A stretch of 64,000 nucleotides of DNA. It comes from Lactarius indigo. Its lineage: Eukaryota > Basidiomycota > Agaricomycetes > Russulales > Russulaceae. The position numbers and the translations under genes were made by a program. The stretch is from NCBI GenBank assembly GCA_025766275.1, contig JAFKAC010000024.1, forward strand, positions 496,001 to 560,000. The letters run 5' to 3'. How positions within the stretch are numbered: the first letter of the stretch is position 1; each line of letters opens with the position of its first letter. Of this stretch, positions 43,909 to 53,112 are shown in pieces. The notes below the pieces were generated by a model. The model did no database searches. It was not told where the DNA came from and was given only the letters and a program-made list of their open reading frames with translations.

Positions 43909-43919
43909 TCTTGGTCTTA
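43909..43919 (-). promoter_or_regulatory. Gy1 self-priming primer-binding site
   Basis: AAGACCAAGAT just inside the 5' LTR is the exact complement of ATCTTGGTCTT at the inferred RNA start (44125-44115). It does not resemble the complement of a tRNA 3' end. Confidence 0.7.
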
Positions 43920-43920
43920 A

Positions 43921-44370
43921 TGTAACGTCGTCACGACGTTAGCTCAACCTGAGCTCGATAAGGCGACTTAGCTGATCACGCTTTTAAAGGCGTATGGCTC
44001 GAAGGCGGGTTCTAGATGTAAGCAGACACTAGGATCTTGGTGACGGCGTTCCTTCTCTATAAGGACGCGACAGAAAGGGGAGAGACGAGAAGAGGCAAGA
44101 AGTGACGATTGAAGAAGACCAAGATGGCGTGTCTTGGTCTTCTACGACTATCTTAAATACAGGAAGAGCAGGCTTTCAAGCGCTGCTATGAGTCACCGTA
44201 TTGTAGCGTCCAACGTATCGCGTAAGTACCGCAATCCTAATACTACTACTACCTGTACTAGGATCGAGTCATCCCTAACTCCTATCGTAAACTCCGTGTC
44301 CGTGACTAATATACCTTACAGCCGTAGTCACAACCGGTACAGTAAGGGTTCAATGCGCAGAACCGTGACA
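43921..44370 (-). repeat. Gy1 5' LTR
   Basis: 450 bp. It carries a TATTTAAG promoter word and, about 34 nt downstream, the inferred RNA start ATCTTGGTCTT at 44125-44115. Confidence 0.93.
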
Positions 44371-44374
44371 TAAG

Positions 44375-44411
44375 CGCCCTTGAGTCACGACTGGTTTATA
44401 GGTTCGTGACA
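44375..44411 (-). repeat. Gy4 3' LTR, proximal part
   Basis: On the minus strand TGTCACGAACC follows a purine tract (AAAAAGGGGATAC), as expected where an internal region meets a 3' LTR. The remainder of this LTR lies beyond Gy1, at 36246-36714. Confidence 0.7.
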
Positions 44412-44433
44412 GTATCCCCTTTTTAGTGTTGTG

Positions 44434-45157
44434 CTATTCCACGAGCACTAATGGTCTTGGTCGAGGGGCAGAGGGGTTGTCCTTGTGGAAGCGTTGGACA
44501 AGATCTTGGGCGTGGGTCATTTGGGAGGCAGGGAGCCAGGAATTCTCGGAGTCGGGATACCCCTTCCATTTGATCAAGTAAAGTACGCCTTTCTTGTTGG
44601 GCGATACCTTTGACTGCAGGACCCTTTCGACTTCATAGTGTTCATCTTCCCCTTGGACAATTTCGGGGGGTGGTCGGGTGAAGTTAGGGCCGTGCGTGGT
44701 GTTTTCTTTGTACGGAGAGATCAGGGAATTATGGAAGACTGGGTGGATTCGCCATGTCCTTGGGAGTTGGAGTTTGCAGTTAACTCCCCAGGAAGATAGG
44801 ACTTTAAAAGGACCATGGCGGCGGGGAGCAAGTTTAGCTTTGGGGTGGGTAGTGTGAATATTAGTCCCTTCCAGCCAGACTAGATCGCCTTCATTGAACT
44901 TGTGAGGGGTTGGGATTGACTTGGAATTTCTCATTACTTCTGCAGCAACTTTGAGGGCTGCAGTAACTTCAGAGCGGATTCGGTTCAATGCGTCTAGTCC
45001 TTCTTCGGCTGCAGGTATCTTGCTATTGAAGTGGATGGGGGGAATGAACTCTGGATTGTACCCATACCATACTTCAAATGGTGACTTGTGGGTTGCACTA
45101 TGCTGACGTGCATTGTGCGCGAATTCCATGAACGGGATTAGGTCTACCCAGTTGTGT
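44434..45157 (-). pseudogene. Gy4 Pol C-terminus (integrase end and chromodomain), truncated by copia
   Basis: The frame encodes MEFAHNARQHSATHKSPFEV, GDLVWLEGTNIHTTHPKAKL, RTWRIHPVFHNSLISPY and chromodomain EVERVLQSKVSPNKKGVLYL then IKWKGYPDSENSW, stopping at 44434. It lacks the long extension seen in Gy1-Gy3, so it is another lineage. Homology continues to 45157 (WVDLIPF) and stops exactly where the copia LTR begins. Confidence 0.85.
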
Positions 45158-45328
45158 TAGGAAGCAGTTGGTAACAACTGGCTGAATCTGAGTTAAGATA
45201 TAAACTCCGATTGAATCTTTGTATGTAATAGCACGTCGTGTCCATCATATAGGGGTAACGCGCGTCCTTCTCAGACGCTATCCTCCTCTTCCCCTCAGCA
45301 GGTGTGATTCAAATATAATATTACTATA
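45158..45328 (+). repeat. Copia 5' LTR (approximate right end)
   Basis: It starts TGTTAGGAAG directly against Gy4 pol sequence and ends before the primer site at 45329. I could not fix the last LTR bases because the 3' LTR lies outside the window. Confidence 0.6.
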
Positions 45329-45340
45329 GGTTATGGGCCC
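45329..45340 (+). promoter_or_regulatory. Copia primer-binding site, initiator tRNA-Met type
   Basis: GGTTATGGGCCC is the complement of an initiator-Met anticodon stem-loop containing GGGCCCATAACC. This is the internal (half-tRNA) priming known for Drosophila copia and several fungal copia elements. Confidence 0.6.
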
Positions 45341-45429
45341 TGGCCCCATAGCTTAAAACTTGTTGGCCAGAAAATTCTACAGCTGCTATAGTCAAAATCT
45401 ACCCTCATACTAAAGAAACACCCCGTAAT

Positions 45430-46875
45430 ATGCCGCCGTAGCGACCAGTAGACAACGAAAGTAATTCGCCCACATGGCGACTGGATGAAGAAGACGATCA
45501 AAGTAATTCGTCCGAGGAAGAAAAGGAAGAGAAAATATATCTCAAACGAGCAAAAGCCCCCGATTCATCTGTGACTCGCGTGATAGAGCCGCTGACCGAT
45601 GAGAACTGGGGGATATGGCGCGGAAGAATGCTAATGATGTTGCGGTACTGTCATGTATTGCAGCACGTACAAGGCACTCTCCCGCGGCCAACCAGTCCTC
45701 GGAATGCGGAGATTTGGGACGACAACAATAGTTATGCCCAAATCCTCATCACGAATAATATAACAGAGTCTCAAATGAATAACACACATCGCTGTACAAC
45801 AGCGTTAGAAATCTGGAACAGTCTTGAGGCCGTACATCAGACGAAAGGTCTTAACACTTATTTCCAGATCCTTTATAATATGAACCATATTGTCTCCAAT
45901 GAAACTACGAACATCCCCGAACTATTAAACAACATGAAGTCACAATGGGAACGCCTTATACAAGTATGTAGCGGGCGTATACCATTGACTGATCAATATT
46001 TTAAGATACTTATTGCCTACGCACTCCCGCGTTCGTGGGATCCGTACACTCAACCATATATTGGAGGGGAGTTCGGCGAGATGGAGACAGATCCCAAGAA
46101 ATTAATCAGTTCACAGAAATTTATTGGGATTATCAAAGAAGAATACGCACGGCGCGCGTCACGAAATGCGCCCATCAATATCGTCAATCAAGCCATAGGG
46201 AATAAATCCCCCCTTTCCCAGCGTATTAGTGATCCCCGATCTGGGGGATCCACTAGTATGTCTAGTTGCCGTGGAAAACGAAAGCGGAAACACTGCAGTC
46301 ACTGTGAAAAAGATAATCATAATACCGCAAACTGTCGTTTCCTCGGCAAGACAAGATGTACCAATTGCGGAAGATTTTCGCATACGGTGGATAAGTGCTG
46401 GAAAAAGAAAAGAACTGATGGCGATGGCGATGCTAAGTCGAGAAAGGCTTCCACCTCAAAAATTGAAGAAGTCAATTTGACGATATATGACGAACAAATG
46501 ACGCTCACTGTGGAAGAAAGCAAAAATGGAGAGTCGGAATATTTTGGCGAGTGTTATAATTTCGATGACTACGACCCTAGCGATGTGACAGCAATCGATG
46601 ACCGCCTTATCTTGTATGATTGGTATGCTGATAGCGCAACCACATCGCACGTCGCACAAGAGTGAAACGCATTTGTCAAATATGATCAGCTTGATCAAGC
46701 CTCCGTTACCGGTGTTGGGGGTACCAAAGTCCCTATAAAAGGACATGGAACGGTCGAACTCGAATCGCGACTAAATGGTAAAACTTACCTTTTGCGACTC
46801 GAGGACGTCCTACATATCCCGTCCAATAAAAATAATTTAATATCCTTGGGACGTTGGGATCGTGCAGGCGGAAGC
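45430..46875 (+). pseudogene. Copia Gag and protease start, with two in-frame stops
   Basis: ATG 45430 is followed by TAG at 45439-45441 (codon 4). The frame then continues through NWGIWRGRMLMMLRYCHVL and a typical copia Gag core (KGLNTYFQILYNMNHIVSN). Two CCHC knuckles follow (CSHCEKDNHNTANC and CTNCGRFSHTVDKC), then the protease motif WYADSATTSHV. TGA at 46663-46665 interrupts the frame, which stays open to 46875 (VLHIPSNKNNLISLGRW). After Gy3 the same frame resumes at 62344. Confidence 0.85.
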
Positions 46876-47384
46876 TGTTACGCTCCACCGGCATTAGTCC
46901 GACTTGGACTCGAGAAAGGCGTAGTCGACTTAGCGTAAGATAGGCGAATGGGGATCACGTGTCAACCCAACGTGAGCTGAACAGGGGCACTCAGGCTCAC
47001 ACTGCAGCTTAAAGATGAAAGGATACTATCCCTTGGTGGATAGGAGCGGAAGTACTCTTAGTCAAAGACTAAGGCACACAAAGACGAGTCAGGAAAGTGG
47101 ATTGAAGAAGACCAAGATGGGGACTCTTGGTCTTCCGAGTCAACTACTTATACAAATACACGCGGGCTTTAAAGCACCGCTAGAACTGTAGGTAACCAAT
47201 AGCGTAACTAGCTCGAACCCTAGTACCGCTATCCTAGGAATGAGTCATGCATGAGTCACAATCACATGCGAGCTACTATGCTGACTGATACAACGTAAGG
47301 GTCCATGACTAATACTGATACCGGACCGTAGTCATAACCGGTCATGAGTTGTGTGTAATGAGTCATTAAGTCCGTACCGTAACA
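46876..47384 (-). repeat. Gy3 3' LTR
   Basis: 509 bp, TGTTACGC...CCGTAACA as read on the plus strand. It differs from 61830-62338 at six positions by eye, all transitions. Confidence 0.93.
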
Positions 47385-47416
47385 TCACCCCCTTTTCAGG
47401 AGTGAGGCCCACCTCA

Positions 47417-50400
47417 CTAGTCCGCTACCGATTCCTGCCTCATCTGTTCTGCTTCATCTTCCATCCTCGCCAATATGTTAGCGCGTTCCAGATGATAGAG
47501 ACTGTCCTTTTTATCCTGAACCACCATTTCCTTCTCCATCTGCAGCTGCCGAATTCTCCTTTCCAATTGGTCTTCGGCAAAAGCAAACTGCCGGAACTGG
47601 CGTAGCTCTTGAATAAGAGTGACATCCCCAATGCGCATGAGCAGCAAGTCCGTGGGATGCCGATCGCGGAGCATGAAATACTCTTCATGTGGGATGAAGG
47701 CTCGGTTGTTCTTCGGGAGGTGAGGTGTGGCGTAAAGGGGTTTGCCATAAAGGAAACCCGATCCCGGAGCTAGTCCGAGTACGAAGGGGTCTCCTCCCTG
47801 GATAACCTGCACGTGGGATGCTTGTACCATCGGTCCGTTGGGGAGCTTGATCGGGAATGGAATGTAATCGGATCCTCTATTGATCCGGAACCCTTCAGGG
47901 ACGACGGCCCTGGTTGCTGGGTCTCGTTCGCCCATTGGTGTATAACGAGCCGCTTGTGCCACGGCGACTCGTCCTCTGTGTAAAGGCCCCCCTGCTGCGT
48001 CGACGAGGTAGGGAGTGGCGGCTGGATCTTCAGCGTAGAATTCATGATTAAGGAATGCGTGCCTGATGGGGTAATGGTCTCCAAGCTCGTCTTCATCCTC
48101 ATTTTCGTCCAATACTCCCTCCACTCCTTCATCATTCGGCGTCGGCAGGCGGCGATATGCAGTTGCTCCTGCTGCCACCGCGCCGCCGTCTCCTTCCATT
48201 CTTGTTTGTACTTCTTCATGGCGTCGGGTGGTTGTACCGCGCGGGACAGCTGCTTGAAGCCGAAAGAGCTCGTCTTCCGTGAGGAAGACTTCGGGCTCAC
48301 CGGTGTTGGGGTTTGTGAGGGCGTACATTGGCAGAGGTGCTGGTTGAGTTGTTGCTGGATTGTCGTCGAGAGTTCCCTGTATGGGCACAGGGAATCGTTG
48401 CAATGTCTGGTGCAATTCTTCACTAGTGATAGGGCCGTCTTCCTCATGCTGCACGGTGGTACGGCCTCCATCCGTAACTCCAGTGGTTGCGGTGTCGTTG
48501 GTGGAGTCGGGGTTAACAAGCGTGGCGGAGGAGTTGTTGACGAGGGTAGAGAGGAGTGCGAGCTGGTCATTGCGTCGGGCAGAAGGCATGGGGTGAATGG
48601 GAGATGGGGACTTATCACGACAAGAGGCTACCCTTATATGCGTTTCTCTGTCGGGGTTGGAATGTTTGAAATCCTGAACGGCTTCATCGGCAAATACGTC
48701 ATCCTTATCTATCCATTGATTGTCTGAGTCCGGATAGCCCTTCCATTTGACAAGGTATTGGAGCCGTCGCCTTCTGCCGAACCGCCTAGAGTCCAGAATC
48801 TTCTCGACTTCGTATTCTTCTTTGTTATCAACCAAATCAGGTGGTGGGCGTTGATAGTTTGGTCCGTGCGTGGGTGTTTCGTGATAAGGTGTGAGAAGAT
48901 CTATGTGGAACACATCATGGATACTCCACTGCGTGGGAAGTTCGAGTCGATAGTTGACAGGGGACATCACCTGGATGACCTTAAATGGTCCGTGTCGTTT
49001 GGCCGCTAGTTTTGCGGTTGGTTGATGGGTACGTAAGTGGCGTCCTTCTAGCCACACGAGGTCTCCTTCTTTGAACTTGGGCGTATCTTTGTGTTTAACC
49101 CATGACTTTTGCGCCCGGAGCATGCAGGAGAAAGCACGCTGTCGCGCTTGCTTAAACTGGTCTAGTCTTAACGACACTTGTGGGATAGGGGAAGGCCTAT
49201 TGGTCCAATCAGCGCGAGGATTGAATCCGGATAAAAGAAAGAAAGGGGACTCCCGCGTGGTTTCATTAGGCCAATTGTTATGCGTGAATTCTGCCATAGG
49301 CAGATAGCGGACCCAGTCGTCCTGACGTTCATTTACCCAGAAGCGGAGGTATTGCTCTAGCCATTGATTCGTTCGTTCCGATTGGCCGTCGGTTCTGGGG
49401 TGGTAAGCGGTTGAGATATTTTGGCTGATGCCAAGGATTTTACATATCTCCCGCATAAACTTGGATGCGAAGCAGGGATCTCGGTCACTGATAACATGCG
49501 AGGGGAGTCCGAATCGTGGGAAGACATGAGAAACGTACAGGGCAGCCGTTCCTTCAGCCGTTATTTCCTCATTACAAGGGATGAAGACGGCAGCCTTAGT
49601 GCAATCATGATCTGTCACTGTGAGAATGGAGTCGTAACCACGAGAGATAGGGAGTTTGGTAATAAAATCCACTGCGATAGTCTCGAATGGCAGGGCTTCC
49701 AGTTTAGGGTAGATAGGTTGTAGGGGTGCTCTGATCGGTCGAAGGTTAACCTTGTGTCGTTGACATTCTGCGCATCCTTTGACATAATCTGTGACGTCAT
49801 TCTTCATTTGCGGCCACCAGTAATGTCGTTTGGTAAGTTGGAGAGTGCGTTTGATGCCAGGATGACCGTAGACAGGAGAGTCATGATGAGCAGCAATGAT
49901 GGTACGCTTGTCATGGATGCCGCCGGTGACTACTCGGTGTCCGTCTTTGTACCATGTCCCTTCAATGTCTTTTAGTTTGTGAGCATCAACCCAGGGTTTT
50001 AACTTAGCGGTGTCTTGTTCGTAAATAGGATGTTCTGGTGTCATTTCCACTGGTAAAATCTCGGGTCTCCAGTGAGGGTGTCACGGTTCCTCTAACGTGG
50101 TGGCACGCGCGAAGACGCTTTCTGGTAGTACTGTTATACCTTCGTTGTCGTTTTCTCCTTGATCGTAGTCTGGCCTTCGGGAGAGTGCGTTGGCGCGTCC
50201 ATTGGAGGTACCTTTGATGTGATGAATTTCGAAGTCGTATTCTGAAAGTTCAAGTACTTCCCTGGCTACACGCCTACTAATCTTTTGTGGCGATTTCCAG
50301 TATTGTAAGTTAAGGTGATCGGAGAATACTTTGATCTTGTGAGGGGAACCCGCTAAGAGGGGTCGCCAGTGGCGGAAGGCTTTGACAATTGCTAGGAGTT

Positions 50401-50652
50401 CAAGGTCGTAAATGTCGTAATTCCGCTCGGCTTCATTGAGAGTGGATGAGTAATAGCTGATAGGGTGTTGTTTACCGTCTGCTTTGCGCTGGAGAAGGAC
50501 TGCTCCCATTGCGAAACCTGATGCATCGACCTCTAACTCGAATTGTTGAGTGAGATCTGGATGCGCTAAAACGGGTTCGCTAGTGACAAGGGTTTTAAGG
50601 TCTTGGAATGCCTTTTCTTCTTCTACGCCCCAGTGCCATTCGGTGTCTTTGC
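47417..50652 (-). pseudogene. pol: Gy3 Pol, C-terminal part
   Basis: From the Gy2 insertion, pol resumes as RKDTEWHWGVEEEKAFQDL, with RNase H FELEVDASGFAMGAVLL. A TGA at 50081-50083 follows TTLEEP, and the frame stays open afterwards. The integrase has C-x2-C (CAECQRHKV), VDFITKLP, ISDRDPCF and GQSERTNQW. The chromodomain is YEVEKILDSRRFGRRRRLQY then KWKGYPDSDNQW. The C-terminal extension with FVLGLAPGS and LYGKPLYATP ends at 47417. Confidence 0.88.
47770..48570 (-). CDS. Gy3 overprinted ORF in the +1 frame of pol
   Basis: ATG 48570 (the frame itself is open from 48618) gives about 266 codons in the same +1 phase relative to pol as in Gy1 and Gy2. The conserved helix reads YKQEWKETAARWQQEQLHIA, and LKGSGSIEDPITF is kept. 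The rest is Ser/Thr/Pro-rich and diverged. Confidence 0.45.
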   Translation of the reverse strand: MTSSHSSLPSSTTPPPRLLTPTPPTTPQPLELRMEAVPPCSMRKTALSLVKNCTRHCNDSLCPYRELSTTIQQQLNQHLCQCTPSQTPTPVSPKSSSRKTSSFGFKQLSRAVQPPDAMKKYKQEWKETAARWQQEQLHIAACRRRMMKEWREYWTKMRMKTSLETITPSGTHSLIMNSTLKIQPPLPTSSTQQGGLYTEDESPWHKRLVIHQWANETQQPGPSSLKGSGSIEDPITFHSRSSSPTDRWYKHPTCRLSREETPSYSD

Positions 50653-50657
50653 GTGTG

Positions 50658-51105
50658 TGTTACGGTTCTGCATGTTGAACCCTTACTGTACCGGTTGTGG
50701 CTACGGCTGTAAGGTATATTAGTCACGGACTCGGGGTTTACGATAGGGGTTAGGCGTTGAAGGATGACTCGATCCTAGTACTGGTAGTAGTAGTATTAGG
50801 ATTGCGGTACTTACGCGATACGTTGGACGCTACGATACGGTGACTCATAGCAGCGCTTGAAAGCCTGCTTTTCTTGTATTTAAGGTAGCTGCGGGAGACC
50901 AAGATACGCCATCTTGGTCTTCTTCAATCGTCACTTTCTTCTCGAACAATCTCGCCTCGCTTCCATCTGAGAAGTCGTCCGAATCCGCTAGTGTCTGCGA
51001 ACATCTAGCCGTTGCCTTCGAGCCATACGCCTCGCGCGTGATCAACTAAGTCAAGTCGCCCTCCTTTACGAGCTCAAGTCGAGCCAGCGCCGTGACGGCG
51101 TTACA
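50658..51105 (+). repeat. Gy2 5' LTR
   Basis: 448 bp, apparently identical to 57864-58311. TATTTAAG lies at 50877-50884 and the inferred RNA start ATCTTGGTCTT at 50911-50921. Confidence 0.95.
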
Positions 51106-51107
51106 TT

Positions 51108-51118
51108 AAGACCAAGAT
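51108..51118 (+). promoter_or_regulatory. Gy2 self-priming primer-binding site
   Basis: AAGACCAAGAT, 2 nt after the LTR, is the exact complement of 50911-50921. Confidence 0.7.
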
Positions 51119-51126
51119 ATTTCACT

Positions 51127-53112
51127 GTGGCGACTGTCAACACCCGAGAACAGTGGACGAACTTCCGTCCCTACTACCTAGAACGAAGAGGAGATTGAAA
51201 CGTACCAACCCGATTCCTGGGAGCAGCCCGGTGGAGAGACCGAGGAGACGAAACAGGGTATTTTGTCGAATTTAACGGACCTACGCGGTTCAGACCCGTT
51301 GAGTTCAATTTCGACCATCTGTGCTGGGTGGAGATTACGTGGAATCCCATAGATCATCGCTGGGACGTCGTAAGACCAGCAGGAAGACAGTATCAGTGCG
51401 ACATCGACGCGCGAGAACTCAACTCGCGAGCAGATTGGGGACCAATTGACGGTCAGATACGAGAGCATTCCACAGGAGAAGCAGTAAGCGAAGAAACCGA
51501 AGAAGAAGAACAAAGCGAAGGCAACCCACCGGCAAGCGTTGGACCTATCGAACAATATACCATCCAACAAGCTGAGTTATTACATATCTCGGAGCAGCCG
51601 GAAGTCATTCACGTACGATCACCGGCAGCAATGGCAACTACCACCATGACGGTCGAAGAAACTATGAGTATAAGGGAGCAAGCGGCACGAGAAGCAGCCG
51701 AGGCAATCAGACAAGAATCACAACGACATCTCATGCCCATTAACCCCGAAACAGGGCATCGCATGACTGCAGACGATGCAGCGATTTTTCGGGCTATCGG
51801 ACCCGATCAAGGAGACCCCCCATCGGGAGAAGGACGAAGACGAGAACTACCGCTGGACCCCCCACCAGGATGGGGAGGACGGCCAGGAGGGGACTTTCCC
51901 CGACGCCCAGGTGGAGGGGGGAACCCACCAGATCTCCCAAATAACCCACCAGAAGGAGGACCCCCGGGCGGAGGCGGTGGAGGCCCACCAGGAGGTGGAG
52001 GAGGAGGACATGGGAATGAAAAATTGACCGGTGAACCACCCACTATTTTTGACGGAGACCGCACTAAAGTAGACTCATTCCTCACGCAATGGCACGTGTA
52101 TTGGGGAATGAACCTCGACACTCCCGTCATGCGCAACGACTATCGACGATGCCTCCTCTTTTTGTCCTACATCAAGGGGGTGTCCGTCAGCGAATGGGTA
52201 CTCTCGTACCTCAAATGGCTTAATCGACAAATACAGCGAGGCATAGACCAACACACAAGGGATCTATGGAACGCGGTGGCAGAAGGGTTTAACCAGAGGT
52301 TCGTTAACACCCTCGAACGAGAACAAGCTCAAGCGCTTTTAAGGAAAGGACTCAAGATGGTCGACGGAGACATCGACAAATACGTGAACGAATTTGAAGA
52401 GGCTGCCCGAAAAGCCGGCTATCGCCTCAATGACCCCCAGACCATTGACTTGTTCACAAAGGGGCTACCGAAGAAATTATACGAGAAGACCTACGATCTG
52501 GATGAGCCAGAAACCTTCGACGAATGGAAGCGGGCAACACTTCGTCGACAGCGCAACTATATTCATATCCGCGCAAGAGTAGATGAATACAAGGACACTA
52601 AGCCGAAGAAAACGGGCAACGCTGGGTGGACTGTCCCACAAAACCTCGCAAATCCATGGGCAATGGACACATCAGCCGACCGAACGAAGGCGAGGTTAGC
52701 AGGGTCAGAAGAAATCGATTACGGCCGACCACCGTATACGAGCCAGCCTCCCTTCCCGGCAAGAGGAGGACCGGGAGTGAGAGGACGAGGGAGAGGGGGG
52801 TCACGACGAGATCTCAGGACGGTGTTGTGCTATAACTGTAACGCACCAGGTCATCTCTCACGAAATTGCCCCCATCCCAGACAGCCACGACAGTGGCAAT
52901 CGCAAAACACCGGACCCTCAAATGTTCGCGCAGCAGAGACCGATTACTACGCGCAGGAACTGCCGCCAGCCCAGATACAGGCTGCCTCCACCAGTAAAAC
53001 AGCCGAGGAACGTGCCAAAGAATGGCTTACCGGAGTCGCGAACGCACCGGACGAGGTGAAAGACCTGATACTACAGGACTTATGGGGAAAAGAGGGTTTT
53101 CGGAGCGCCTGA
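51127..53112 (+). CDS. gag: Gy2 Gag polyprotein (N-terminal extension carries a TGA)
   Basis: GTG 51127 (context ACTGTGG) begins a frame matching Gy1 Gag, but codon 24 is TGA (51196-51198) where Gy1 has an Arg codon. The first ATG of the whole inferred RNA is 51631 (MATTTMTVEE), in the same frame and at a Met conserved in all three elements; it would give a 493-residue Gag. The capsid-like domain and CCHC knuckle are as in Gy1. The frameshift heptamer GGGTTTT lies at 53094-53100. Confidence 0.8.

Larger units (their letters stand above)
36715..44370 (-). mobile_element. Gy1: full-length Ty3/gypsy chromovirus
   Basis: There are two 450-bp LTRs (36715-37164 and 43921-44370), TG...CA ends and TAAG on both sides (36711-36714, 44371-44374). 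A purine tract ends AAGGAGGGTGA next to the 3' LTR. A primer site follows the 5' LTR. The gag and pol frames have no internal stops. The LTRs differ at 5 positions by my comparison, 4 of them transitions. It is inserted in the 3' LTR of Gy4. Confidence 0.93.

Noticed and set aside
45158..45180. Palindrome GCAGTTGGTAACAACTGG as a separate hairpin element
   Set aside because: It lies at the very start of the copia LTR and is part of that repeat.
51328..51330. Start of Gy2 Gag at 51328
   Set aside because: The codon is not ATG, and homology to Gy1 and Gy3 Gag continues upstream to the GTG at 51127.
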